This document shows, one piece after another, positions 10,112 through 18,666 of a stretch of 64,000 nucleotides of DNA. The position numbers and the translations under genes are program-made. Source of the stretch: Bacteroidales bacterium (GTDB lineage Bacteria; Bacteroidota; Bacteroidia; Bacteroidales; P3); NCBI GenBank assembly GCA_016292015.1, contig JAEEZY010000027.1, positions 162,728 to 226,727 of the forward strand, written 5' to 3'. Under the pieces are notes generated by a model. The model ran no database searches. It was not told where the DNA came from and worked only from the letters and a program-made list of their open reading frames with translations. The number at the start of each line of letters is the position of its first letter. Positions within the stretch are counted from its first letter, which is position 1.

Positions 10112-10201
10112 TTATCGTTGTTTTCTTTTTTTTTGTGACTTTTGTGAGCAGGCGCTGAGGGTGAGCAGAGTCGCTACCGTCAATAAAAACAGTCGTTTCA
10201 T
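10112..10201 (-). pseudogene. Lipoprotein signal peptide frameshifted from the flavodoxin
   Basis: This 29-codon frame encodes MKRLFLLTVATLLTLSACSQ followed by KSQKKRKQR and a stop. It has a charged N-terminus, a hydrophobic core and a good lipobox (LSAC, Cys18). Removing one A from the run at 10126-10134 changes the tail to KKENNDNQTKE and joins it directly to the flavodoxin Met. Related Bacteroidales flavodoxins often carry such a lipoprotein leader. It may be a true phase-variable switch, a transcriptional slippage site or an assembly error. Confidence 0.7.
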
Positions 10202-10213
10202 CCCCATTGTTTG

Positions 10214-10930
10214 TTATTTCACCATTATTTTTTTCATTTCGCTGCGGCTATTGCCTTTGCGTAAGCCGTACAGATATACTCCCTTGTGCAGGTTCTCCAC
10301 GTTCAGGTTCAGTGTCCCGTTACCAGAGACCGTCTGCTGCATAACTTCGCGTCCCATAACATCGGTAAGTACGAACTGCGCAGAGCCTTCCACGGCATAG
10401 TCAATGGTTACGTTCGACACAGCGGGGTTCGGGTAGGCGTTCATTACCTGTGCAACGTTGATCGCCTCTATGCCGGCATTGGGGTTGTATGTCAGTACGA
10501 AGTTTACGGTCAGGTCGTCTTCGTGGGTTCCATCGTTGTACAGCTTGAACACAAAGTTTTCGCTAGTGCCAATTGCCGTGTTTTCCGGAATACCGATGTG
10601 TATTTCGATAAGTTTGCTTTCGCCTGCTGCCACAGAGACGGCTATTGATCTGACGTTTTGTGCGCATACGTCACCACACATCTGAGACACGACAAAGGTG
10701 TTTGTCGAAGCTCCTTCCATCTTGGCAGTCCACGAGCAGGTTTTATTGCTTGTGTTGTTCAGCATCAACTGTATATCGATATCTCCCAAAGCCATATTCC
10801 CCGATGTTGTGCTGTTCACAGTGATGGTTGAACCTTCTGCTACAGGAGCATTGTTGTACGTCAGGTTGAACTGTGCGTTGGCGATCATGGCCAGTGTCAC
10901 TAAACTTACAATTGATAACATTTTTTTCAT
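10214..10930 (-). CDS. Small secreted protein with T9SS type A sorting domain
   Basis: A 238-residue exported protein with signal peptide MKKMLSIVSLVTLAMIANAQ. Residues about 20-155 form a beta-rich domain of unknown function with three Cys (two close together in VSQMCGDVCAQN). Residues about 160-238 are a T9SS sorting domain: NAYPNPAVSNVTIDY, a VLTDVMGREVMQQTV block and a terminal GVYLYGLRKGNSRSEMKKIMVK. It should cross the outer membrane through the Por system and be anchored or released at the surface. The next gene downstream is the flavodoxin unit. Confidence 0.85.
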   Translation of the reverse strand: MKKMLSIVSLVTLAMIANAQFNLTYNNAPVAEGSTITVNSTTSGNMALGDIDIQLMLNNTSNKTCSWTAKMEGASTNTFVVSQMCGDVCAQNVRSIAVSVAAGESKLIEIHIGIPENTAIGTSENFVFKLYNDGTHEDDLTVNFVLTYNPNAGIEAINVAQVMNAYPNPAVSNVTIDYAVEGSAQFVLTDVMGREVMQQTVSGNGTLNLNVENLHKGVYLYGLRKGNSRSEMKKIMVK

Positions 10931-10960
10931 GATGACTATTTTTTGAAGTTTATAATTCTA

Positions 10961-11647
10961 TTATTTTCCCATTTGTAGCAGCTCGTCCACCACCTTCTTC
11001 ACTCCGGTTCCAGCCTTCTCTTGCACTATGTTGATGGCTCTGCTGATTGGTACCGCTTTGGGATCGACAAGCCAGCAGGGCGATGTGCGGGGCACATAGT
11101 GTATCAGCCCGGCAGCGGGATAGACGTTCATCGAAGTGCCTATGACAACAAAATAGTCTGCATCTTCGCACATCTTTGCTGCGGGTTCAATGTTCGGCAC
11201 TGCCTCGCCAAACCACACGATATGCGGTCTCAGCTGTGCACCGTCTGGGGCCTTGTCGCCCAAATGTATCTCCTTGTCGCCGATCTCCACTATCAGGTTA
11301 TCGTCCCTGTCGCTCCTGGCTTTGGTTAACTCTCCATGCAGGTGCAACACATGGCTCGACCCCGCCTGCTCGTGTAGGTTGTCTATATTCTGCGTGATAA
11401 TCTGCACGTCGTATTTCTCTTCGAGCCTCACCAACTGACGGTGTCCCTCGTTGGGCTTGGCTTTGAACACCTCGCGACGGCGGGCATTGTAGAAATCCAA
11501 CACCAGCTTTGGGTTGCGCAGGTAGGCGTCGTACGTGGCCACATCCTCCACCCTGTATTCCTCCCATAGCCCGTCGCTGTCCCTGAATGTCTTTATGCCA
11601 CTCTCCGCACTAATCCCCGCCCCAGTCAATATAACTACTTTCTTCAT
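10961..11647 (-). CDS. Sir2-family NAD-dependent protein deacylase lacking the zinc cysteines
   Basis: A 228-residue sirtuin. NAD-binding motifs GAGISAESG (residues 9-17) and TQNIDNLHEQAG, the catalytic His104 in LHLHG and the GTSMNVYPAAG block are all present. YNARR (Tyr53, Arg56) matches the Tyr/Arg pair that in SIRT5 and E. coli CobB binds succinyl- or malonyl-lysine, so desuccinylation is likely. The segment that normally holds two CxxC zinc pairs (about residues 108-145) has no Cys at all. It removes acyl groups from lysine using NAD+. The start is preceded by a 7-bp array that begins at the stop codon of the upstream PorE-like gene. Confidence 0.9.
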   Translation of the reverse strand: MKKVVILTGAGISAESGIKTFRDSDGLWEEYRVEDVATYDAYLRNPKLVLDFYNARRREVFKAKPNEGHRQLVRLEEKYDVQIITQNIDNLHEQAGSSHVLHLHGELTKARSDRDDNLIVEIGDKEIHLGDKAPDGAQLRPHIVWFGEAVPNIEPAAKMCEDADYFVVIGTSMNVYPAAGLIHYVPRTSPCWLVDPKAVPISRAINIVQEKAGTGVKKVVDELLQMGK

Positions 11648-11657
11648 ATCCGTAAAA

Positions 11658-11720
11658 ATTTCTACCCACTAAAAACTTACAGCTTAAAACTTAAAACTTG
11701 AAACTCAAAACTAAAAACTA
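11658..11720 (-). repeat. 7-bp array, stop-anchored (PorE-like-sirtuin junction)
   Basis: Read on the minus strand from the stop codon of the PorE-like gene (TAG, 11720-11718), the spacer is nine consecutive 7-mers: TAGTTTT, TAGTTTT, GAGTTTC, AAGTTTT, AAGTTTT, AAGCTGT, AAGTTTT, TAGTGGG, TAGAAAT. The consensus is NAGTTTT and the phase is set by the stop codon. It ends 10 bp before the sirtuin start. Confidence 0.85.
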
Positions 11721-13655
11721 CTTCTCCACCACCGTGAACACTGTGCGTCTGTTCTGGGCTCTGCCCTCCTCGGTGCTATTGTCTGCTATCGGTTTGCTCT
11801 CGCCATAACCTTTATACTGAAGTCTTGCGGCTGCAACCCCGTGGTTTACCAGATAGTCATACACTGCTTTCGCTCGGTTCTCCGATAACTTCTGGTTGGC
11901 TGCGTCCGATCCCACGTCGTCGGTATGGCCTTCAAGCAACACCCTCATCTTCGGGTTCTCATCCATTAGCATCACCAGCTTGTCGAGTTCCACCGTCGAT
12001 TCTTCTTTCAAATCCCATTTAGCGGTCTCGAAAAACACATTACGCAGTGTGATGCTCGACCCTACCTCAATCGGCTCCAGCGGTATCTCCAGCAGGAACG
12101 GGTCGTCTATCGATGCTGCGGTCATCTCGAAATTCTTCGAGTAGAACAGGTATCCCTCTTTGGTCACCGAGAGTGCGTATTGGTGTAGTCCGGGCATCGT
12201 CAGCAGGAAACTGCCATCTACAGGATCCGAGCTGGCGCTCACTACATCGTTCTTTGTTGTCAGGTCCGCAATGGTGAAGTCTGCTGACAGACGCTCTTTC
12301 GTCTTCTTGTCATATACTATTCCTTTTATGTATGTCGTGGCCTGTGGGCGAACCTCTTTGGGCAGTTCAAACATGTACAGGTCTTCCTTTCCATACCCCC
12401 CCAGCTGGTCCGACGAATATATTGCCGTCCGCCCGTCGGCGCTCACAATCATGTTCGACTCGTCTCCTTCGGTGTTTATCGGGTATCCAACGTTCACGGG
12501 CTCGCTCCAGCTTCCGTCTTCCTGCTGCTTGCTCATAAACAGATCCAATCCTCCCATCCCCACATGCCCGTCGCTGGCAAAGTATAGCGAGTGGTCGTCA
12601 AAGTGGATGAATGGAGTTTTTTCGTCGCCTGGCGTGTTCACCGGTGCTCCAAGGTTTTTCGGCTCCGACCATTCGCCATCGACCAGTTCGCTCTTCCAGA
12701 TATCCATTCCGCCTATTCCGCCTTTGCGGTTGCTCACGAAGTAAAGTGTCTTTCCGTCCACCGAGAAGGTCGGTTGCGCCTCCCATGCCGTGGTGTTTAC
12801 CGGCATGCCGAGGTTTTGTGGCTTCGACCATTTGTCTCCTTCTCTGTGGCAGATATAAAGGTCGCATCGTCCTGCTCCGTCCTTTCTGTTGCAGCCGGTG
12901 AATATCATCATTCGTCCGTCTTGCGAGATGCACTGTGCGCCTTCGTTGTCATACGTGTTCACGGGCTCCGACATACGTACAGCTTTGGTCCATTCGCCGT
13001 TCTTCTTCACGCTAACGTAGAAGTCTTCCTCCAACTCTGTGTTAGCTGTCGTTCGGCCTGTGCGGGGAAATCGGCGGGTGAACACCAGCGTCTGTCCGTC
13101 GGCTGTTAGGGCTGGCAGGTATTCGTCGTTGTTCGAGTTCACCGTAACGCCCATGTTCTCTGGGTTGAATGGTACAGGATTGGCGTATGCCTTCTGGCGG
13201 AACGCCACGGTCTTCATCTTTTTCTCTACCTCGGTGTGCTTGTCTTTGTTTTTCTTGTCTAATGCTAGAAACTGTTTGTAGGCCTCCACTGCTGCGGTGA
13301 AGTGCTGCTGCCTGAGCTCCAGCTCTCCTATCCTGAACCACGCCATCGTGTAGAATGTGGGGTTCGCCGCCACTGCCGCGTTATAGTATATGCACGCCAT
13401 TGAGTCGAGGTGCCTCTCCTCGTACATCTCGCCCAGCATTATGTTCGGCTCTGCAAACTTCGGGTCTGCTTTGGCAGCTTGCTTGAAGTTACTCTCGGCC
13501 CCTGGTATATCCGAGCGGTACATGCACTGCATGCCCTTCTCGTACATACCTATCGCTTTCTTGTTCGACGACGAGTAGGCTCCTTTCTGTGCCGATGCTG
13601 GTAGGGCAACCATCATTGCGACCACTGCAAGGAGCAATATCTTTTTCAGTTTCAT
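11718..13655 (-). CDS. PorE-like protein: TPR, beta-propeller, carboxypeptidase-like and OmpA domains
   Basis: A 645-residue exported protein with signal peptide MKLKKILLLAVVAMMVALPASAQ and no lipobox Cys. Domain order: TPR (about 25-135), PD40/WD40-like propeller with repeated 'F(S/T).DGKTLYF.S.R.GG.GG.D' units (about 165-425), a carboxypeptidase-regulatory-like sandwich (YIKGIVYDKKTKERL, about 440-520) and an OmpA-C peptidoglycan-binding domain (about 545-645, LLEGHTDDVGSD and SENRAKAVYDYL). This order is that of PorE of Porphyromonas, which fastens the T9SS to peptidoglycan. A second protein with the same order is at 35474, so which one is the true PorE cannot be settled from this window. 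Confidence 0.85.
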   Translation of the reverse strand: MKLKKILLLAVVAMMVALPASAQKGAYSSSNKKAIGMYEKGMQCMYRSDIPGAESNFKQAAKADPKFAEPNIMLGEMYEERHLDSMACIYYNAAVAANPTFYTMAWFRIGELELRQQHFTAAVEAYKQFLALDKKNKDKHTEVEKKMKTVAFRQKAYANPVPFNPENMGVTVNSNNDEYLPALTADGQTLVFTRRFPRTGRTTANTELEEDFYVSVKKNGEWTKAVRMSEPVNTYDNEGAQCISQDGRMMIFTGCNRKDGAGRCDLYICHREGDKWSKPQNLGMPVNTTAWEAQPTFSVDGKTLYFVSNRKGGIGGMDIWKSELVDGEWSEPKNLGAPVNTPGDEKTPFIHFDDHSLYFASDGHVGMGGLDLFMSKQQEDGSWSEPVNVGYPINTEGDESNMIVSADGRTAIYSSDQLGGYGKEDLYMFELPKEVRPQATTYIKGIVYDKKTKERLSADFTIADLTTKNDVVSASSDPVDGSFLLTMPGLHQYALSVTKEGYLFYSKNFEMTAASIDDPFLLEIPLEPIEVGSSITLRNVFFETAKWDLKEESTVELDKLVMLMDENPKMRVLLEGHTDDVGSDAANQKLSENRAKAVYDYLVNHGVAAARLQYKGYGESKPIADNSTEEGRAQNRRTVFTVVEK

Positions 13656-13678
13656 CTATTCTTTTTCTTTGAAAAAAC

Positions 13679-13716
13679 GGGAGACAACGGTTTTCGTTCT
13701 CTTCCCGTCGTCTCCC
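13679..13716 (-). terminator. Rho-independent terminator of ackA
   Basis: A 12-bp stem (GGGAGACAACGG with its near-complement, one G-T pair) with a 13-nt loop. On the minus strand it is followed by GTTTTTTC. It lies 15 bp past the ackA stop. Confidence 0.85.
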
Positions 13717-13731
13717 GGTATCGAAGATTCT

Positions 13732-14943
13732 TTATTTCCCGTTCACCAGTCGGTAGGTGTCGCTGGCTATCACAAATTCCTCGTCGGTCGTCACCACCAC
13801 GGTGGTCACCTTCGAGTCGGGTGTTGAGATGACACCGTCGCTTCCGGCGGTCTCGTCGTTGAGTTTCAGGTCAACCTTGATGCCGAGGCATTCCATGTTC
13901 TCCAGTATGGGGTGACGCATGAACCAGGCGTTCTCGCCGATGCCGCCGGTGAAGAGCAGTATGTCGCAACCGCCCATCTCGGCCATATAGGCTCCGATGT
14001 ATTTCTTCACGCGGGTGGCGAACATGTCGAAGGCGTAGGTGCAGCGCTCGTCGCCTGCATCACGTCCGGCACGGATGTCGCGCATATCCTGCTTGCCGCC
14101 GCTGATACCCACTAAGCCGCATTGCTTGTTCAGCATCTTCACAATGTCTTTCCAGCTCTTGCCTTCGGCCATCTCCTTCTCAAAGAGGAACTGCAGGGCT
14201 CCTGGATCGACGTCGCCGGGACGGGAGCCCATGATCAAACCCTCAAGCGGAGTCATACCCATCGAGGTGTCAACCGACTTGCCGTGGTCAATGGCAGCGA
14301 TGGAGGCGCCGCTTCCGAGGTGACAGCTGATAATCTTCAGGTCGTGCCAGTCTTTGCCCACCATCTTGGCAGCTTTCTCAGCAACGAATTTATGGCTGGT
14401 GCCGTGGAATCCATAGCGACGGATGCCGTATTTCTTGTAGTAGTCGTAGGGCAGACCATACAGGAATGCCTTAGGCGGCAGCGTGCTGTGGAAGGCGGTG
14501 TCGAACACCACAGCCTGCGGCACGTTCGGCAGCACCTCTTTCATTGCGTAGATGCCCGCCAAATTGCCTGGAGTGTGCAGCGGTGCCAAGTCGGTGAGCG
14601 TCTTGATCTGCTCTATCACAGCGTCGCTTACCAGGCAGCTGTCCTTGAACAACTCTCCGCCGTGAGCCACGCGGTTACCTACAGCACCAATCTCGTTGAT
14701 ATCTTTTATCACTCCTATTTTCTCGTCAAGCAGCGCCTTCAGCACAAGCTTGATACCCGCCGTATGGTCGGGAATAGGCAGTTGCTCGTAGTGCTTCTCG
14801 CCGTTGTACTTGTGAGTAAATTCGCCCATTTCCAATCCGATTCGCTCCAGCAGACCCTTCGCCATCACATTGGCGTTGTTGGCCATGTCGATAAGTTGAT
14901 ACTTGATTGATGAACTTCCGCAGTTTAAAACTAATATCTTCAT
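13732..14943 (-). CDS. ackA: Acetate kinase
   Basis: A 403-residue acetate kinase, which makes ATP and acetate from acetyl phosphate in fermentation. The start at 14943 gives MKILVLNCGSSSIKYQLID, the conserved family opening; a longer frame to 15009 has no homology. Visible motifs: NCGSSSIK (phosphate loop), VAHGG, FDTAFHSTLP, RRYGFHGTSHKFV (catalytic His and Arg), SCHLGSGASIAAI, MGMTPLEGLIMGSRPGDVD and FTGGIGENAW. The length is that of the family. pta is not adjacent, which is unusual but seen in some Bacteroidales. It is flanked by terminators on both sides and is probably monocistronic. Confidence 0.97.
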   Translation of the reverse strand: MKILVLNCGSSSIKYQLIDMANNANVMAKGLLERIGLEMGEFTHKYNGEKHYEQLPIPDHTAGIKLVLKALLDEKIGVIKDINEIGAVGNRVAHGGELFKDSCLVSDAVIEQIKTLTDLAPLHTPGNLAGIYAMKEVLPNVPQAVVFDTAFHSTLPPKAFLYGLPYDYYKKYGIRRYGFHGTSHKFVAEKAAKMVGKDWHDLKIISCHLGSGASIAAIDHGKSVDTSMGMTPLEGLIMGSRPGDVDPGALQFLFEKEMAEGKSWKDIVKMLNKQCGLVGISGGKQDMRDIRAGRDAGDERCTYAFDMFATRVKKYIGAYMAEMGGCDILLFTGGIGENAWFMRHPILENMECLGIKVDLKLNDETAGSDGVISTPDSKVTTVVVTTDEEFVIASDTYRLVNGK

Positions 14944-15013
14944 AGTTGTATAATTTTGATTAACAATATTTTCAATCTCTTTTATGCCATTAAATATTTC
15001 TTCAGACAAATGT

Positions 15014-15021
15014 CAAAGATA
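15014..15021 (-). promoter_or_regulatory. Candidate -7 element for ackA
   Basis: The minus strand reads TATCTTTG, matching TAnnTTTG, 71 bp before the ackA start. No -33 TTTG is found at 19-20 bp; one occurs at 14 bp. Confidence 0.45.
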
Positions 15022-15082
15022 CTCAAAATAATTTACAAAACCTAATATTCTTTTCAACACCCTCAGATCCTCCTAAAAAACA

Positions 15083-15112
15083 AGTCGGGGCGTCCATCCG
15101 GACGCCCCGACT
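15083..15112 (-). terminator. Rho-independent terminator of the large T9SS protein gene
   Basis: A perfect 13-bp stem (AGTCGGGGCGTCC with its complement) and a 4-nt loop. On the minus strand it is followed by TGTTTTTTAGG. It lies 40 bp past the stop codon at 15152. Confidence 0.93.
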
Positions 15113-15151
15113 CTATTTGTATAGATTTGTTTTTTCTATACTTCTGTTCGC

Positions 15152-18112
15152 TTAGCGGACAACCAGTTTCTCAACCTTGGTGAACTCGTTGTTGGTCACG
15201 CGTACGAAGTATGCGCCCTTAGCGAAGTTCGAAACGTTGATGGTGGTGCCCTCTTCAGCGTTGATGCTCTGGCTGTAAACCACGCGGCCGCTCATGTCGA
15301 GCACGGTGCACTTCACATTGCCGTTAACGCCGGCGATGCTCAGTTTCACGTTGTTGTTGGCCGGGTTCGGGTACAGGCTCATGCTGACATTCGAGGTGGC
15401 CTCGTCGATTCCGCTGGTGCAAGCCTCGAAGGTGGCGGTGTAGGTGGCATCGCCCGTGACAGTGATGGTGCGCGGGTTCTGAGTGTTGCCGTCCTGCCAC
15501 TGTTTGAAGCAGTAACCTTCTGCCGGGTTGGCTCTCAGTGTAGCGGTCTGGCCTTGCTCATAGGTACCACCGCCGGTTACAGTGCCCCATGCCGGGTTGG
15601 CCGAGGTAGCGGTGATGGTGTACTCTACTACACCGTCGTCCTCTGCGAAGATGTATTTGACGTGAGCGTCAGTCGTGTAGTCTGAGAAATCATAGTAAAC
15701 GAGGTCGTAGTTGCTCGATCTGCGCTGGGTCACGTGATCGTTGGTGATGGTCTCGCCATGTTTGTAAACAAGCACGTCGTCAACATAAACTTCAAGCACG
15801 ATATAGCCGGGCTCTGCCTCACCCACAGTGTAGCTTCCCGAGCTTCCTTGGGTCATCGTTACGGTCGTTCCGCAACGCATCGTATCGCCGTAATACACAC
15901 CGGTACCGCCCTGCAGTGAGGCCAGGTCAATGCCCTCGCCTTCGCAGGTTACGCTCACGTTGAAGGTGGGATATGCATATTTAGGTCCGACAAGCATACG
16001 GATCATAGGTACTCGTCCGCTCACGTCTCTTGCAACGCCACGTTCAGGATCGTATGACTTGTGGTTCTGCTGGTTGCCGTCTCCAAAGTAGCGGCCATAT
16101 TTTCTCAACTCGTTGGTTGTGCCGTCTTTCATCGTGTCGCTGCTGAAATATACATAGTACAGCGTCGTGTCGGGATCTCCCTCATAGTGGTGTACATAGC
16201 GGGTTGACTGGCTGGCTACTGCAAAGTAACCCTCAATCAGCTCATAACCCAGGTGGTAAGAGGTGTTCGGCTCCAAATCGGGCTGCTCGGGGAACATCAT
16301 GTTGATAACGGCATACTCGCCGGGCATCATGTACTCTTTGTAGTTGGCGCCTGCGCTCGTGCGGGTAACACGCTCCATGTTTTCGCCTTCAAAGTAGTTG
16401 TAATCTGCAACTGAAGTCTCGTATGTCGGTGCACCGGTCTCTACATAGGTGTTAAGATATCCTTCCACAGAATCCTTATACAGCGATGCGGTAATTTTTG
16501 CACCGGGGGCAAGCGAGATGTTCGAGTTTGGATCGGTGGCACTGTACTGAGTGGCTGCTACAAGCTGTACTCCACGTATTGCCCAGCCCTCGGGCACATT
16601 GGCTCCCGTTACGAAACGGTTCCACATGTCATAACCGGGTTTTGTGTAGCTCGGGTTCGGGTCACCGATACCGGTTGAAAGGTACCAGTCATTCTCTCCT
16701 GGTCCATCATGTATCAATCCGTCAACGCAGTATGCATACGGTGTCAAAATTCCGTTGTCCTGTGCCCACACTGCCACCTGGCCGTGACCGTCGGGGGCAT
16801 CATCAAGGGCCGATACCTGATAGAGAATGGTGTCGCCGTTCACTGCATCGAAATTCGTAGCCTCATAGCTCGGATACAGATAGTTGTCACCGGCGGTTGC
16901 GCTCGGCAGCACGGCGGCCGGCGTGTTGGGGTTGTTTACTGCGGGTATAACGAACAGCCACGGTGAGGGCGTTCCAATCAGAGTGTAGTCAAGTGCCTGG
17001 ATGGCGGTGTCAATTGTGACGCCGGGAGCCACTGGGCCAAAACTCAGCGATGCAAAGCGCGTGGCGTTGCTCTGGTTTGCATCAAGATGGTTCAGACCCA
17101 TCGTAACCTGTGACTGGGTATTGGTACCACCATTCTGCAGCGATGCCCACCATGCAATTGGAATATCCATTCCCTGAGGAACCTGATGGTAGAATCCATA
17201 GTAGTAGTTCGAAACAAGCAAGTCAATAAAATCGGCCGATGCCTCGGTGGCTTTCACGTCGTCAACCCACCAGAAATATCCACCATCGGTCGCCCCACTA
17301 CCCGTCGCGGTGTAACGGATACGAAGATTCAAGCTGGCCTGGTTTCCGCAGCTTGAGGGAAGAAGGATTCTCTTTCTTCCGAATATGTTGTTGTTGACGT
17401 TGACATCAACTCCCGTGACATTGATTTCATACTGATACCAGGTTGTGCCGTTCGAGCTGTAGTCTATGTAGCACTTATCGGAGTTGAAAGCTCTGTAGAA
17501 CTGGAATATGTTGATGTTAATCATCGATATGCCAGTTGTCGAAATCGGGTTCAACTGGATGTATGCGTCAAAGTTGCCAGTGGATCCGTCGCCACCCCAT
17601 CCAGTGTAATTGTCAATCATCGACATCATCATGAATCCGTTGTCGCCGGTCTCGGCGTCTTCCATGATGCTGAACGGAATACCATCACCAAATGCATAGA
17701 AATATGCAGGATAACCGCCCTGCTCAACGGTTAGACCCTCATAGTACGCTATCGTTGCGTCGCTATAGTCGGGAATACGCTGCCACTGTGCGTAGGCTGC
17801 GTTGTTCGAGTGCTGGAGAAGACTCTCCGTAGAACCGCTCTGGTTGATAATCGTCTGCCCGGCTCCTATCGTTCCGGTCGTGTAGTCGGTCGAGGTCTCC
17901 GAGAATTCCCAGTGGTGAATCACATCACCGGCGGCTTTGCTGCTGAAGATCGAGGCTTTGTAGTCTTTCCCGGCTTTCTGCACTTCCGTGCTGCCTGACT
18001 TCATTGCCTTGGTCTGTGTCATGTTGCTCACTCGTTTGTGAGCATTCTGCGGTTGCGCGAATGCGAGCGAGGCGCATAACGCGAAACACATAACCATTAC
18101 AAGTTTTTTCAT
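15152..18112 (-). CDS. Large T9SS-exported protein with InlB B-repeat
   Basis: A 986-residue secreted protein with signal peptide MKKLVMVMCFALCASLAFAQ. The N-terminal half contains a sandwich domain resembling cleaved-adhesin or MAM/concanavalin-like modules (INIFQFYRAFNSDKCYIDYS and WWVDDVKATE). Near residues 835-905 is a divergent InlB B-repeat (ANPAEGYCFKQWQDG, DATYTATFEAC). The last 80 residues are a type A sorting domain (MSLYPNPANNNVKLSI to EFTKVEKLVVR). It is probably a surface adhesin or carbohydrate- or protein-binding factor; I see no protease active-site motif. It is transcribed alone, between its own terminator and a 554-bp upstream spacer. Confidence 0.82.
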   Translation of the reverse strand: MKKLVMVMCFALCASLAFAQPQNAHKRVSNMTQTKAMKSGSTEVQKAGKDYKASIFSSKAAGDVIHHWEFSETSTDYTTGTIGAGQTIINQSGSTESLLQHSNNAAYAQWQRIPDYSDATIAYYEGLTVEQGGYPAYFYAFGDGIPFSIMEDAETGDNGFMMMSMIDNYTGWGGDGSTGNFDAYIQLNPISTTGISMININIFQFYRAFNSDKCYIDYSSNGTTWYQYEINVTGVDVNVNNNIFGRKRILLPSSCGNQASLNLRIRYTATGSGATDGGYFWWVDDVKATEASADFIDLLVSNYYYGFYHQVPQGMDIPIAWWASLQNGGTNTQSQVTMGLNHLDANQSNATRFASLSFGPVAPGVTIDTAIQALDYTLIGTPSPWLFVIPAVNNPNTPAAVLPSATAGDNYLYPSYEATNFDAVNGDTILYQVSALDDAPDGHGQVAVWAQDNGILTPYAYCVDGLIHDGPGENDWYLSTGIGDPNPSYTKPGYDMWNRFVTGANVPEGWAIRGVQLVAATQYSATDPNSNISLAPGAKITASLYKDSVEGYLNTYVETGAPTYETSVADYNYFEGENMERVTRTSAGANYKEYMMPGEYAVINMMFPEQPDLEPNTSYHLGYELIEGYFAVASQSTRYVHHYEGDPDTTLYYVYFSSDTMKDGTTNELRKYGRYFGDGNQQNHKSYDPERGVARDVSGRVPMIRMLVGPKYAYPTFNVSVTCEGEGIDLASLQGGTGVYYGDTMRCGTTVTMTQGSSGSYTVGEAEPGYIVLEVYVDDVLVYKHGETITNDHVTQRRSSNYDLVYYDFSDYTTDAHVKYIFAEDDGVVEYTITATSANPAWGTVTGGGTYEQGQTATLRANPAEGYCFKQWQDGNTQNPRTITVTGDATYTATFEACTSGIDEATSNVSMSLYPNPANNNVKLSIAGVNGNVKCTVLDMSGRVVYSQSINAEEGTTINVSNFAKGAYFVRVTNNEFTKVEKLVVR

Positions 18113-18223
18113 GTGTGTTTGTTTTTTGGTGAATAAATAATTGTCTCTTTAATAATTTAACCCTCTCATAGTGTGCAAGATACTGGCACAATACGGGGTT
18201 GTGTGACTTTTTCGATTTAGTCG

Positions 18224-18231
18224 CAAATATA
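18224..18231 (-). promoter_or_regulatory. Candidate -7 element for the large T9SS gene
   Basis: The minus strand reads TATATTTG (TAnnTTTG), 112 bp before the start codon. The -33 TTTG is not evident. Confidence 0.4.
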
Positions 18232-18415
18232 GGACATTTATTTTGATTAGAGAAGTTTTTTTAGATTTTTTTAGATTTTCTTGTCGTCATCCTCTATCCC
18301 CTAATCTCTCATATTCCACTAAGTGTCAGTACTTCCGCCTATCCGATTCTCCTCTATGTCCCTCTGCCTCCCCATGTCCGTTCCCCCCCCCTTCTTCTCC
18401 CATCATGGCCCACGC

Positions 18416-18591
18416 TCCTACTTGCCTCCTACTTGCCTCCTACTTGCCTCCTATCTGCCTCCTACAAAAGTGCTATCCAACTGGGAGAAATCTGCTACTC
18501 AACTGCGAGAAATATGGTAGAACACTAGGAGCCGGATCCTGCCGGTTTGGGATGAACCTGCTCCAAAAATGGGATGAAATTCATTCCTCCT
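18416..18591 (+). repeat. 11-bp periodic array, 16 units
   Basis: The first three units are identical (TCCTACTTGCC), the fourth differs at two bases, and the rest diverge while keeping T at position 1 of every 11: TCCTACAAAAG, TGCTATCCAAC, TGGGAGAAATC, TGCTACTCAAC, TGCGAGAAATA, TGGTAGAACAC and onward to TGGGATGAACC, TGCTCCAAAAA, TGGGATGAAAT, TCATTCCTCCT. It is noncoding and lies between two minus-strand transcription units. Confidence 0.8.
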
Positions 18592-18666
18592 CCTGACTCC
18601 CTCTCCGCCACACATATTTTATATAAGAACCATCCCACCCCTCTGCCCGTGCTTATCGCTGTAACC

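Larger units (their letters stand above)
18113..18666. other. Spacer between ribD and the large T9SS gene
   Basis: 554 bp without a gene. It holds a candidate promoter for the downstream gene (18224-18231, minus), a C/T-rich stretch with a run of ten C (about 18382-18391), and an 11-bp periodic array (18416-18591). Confidence 0.8.
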
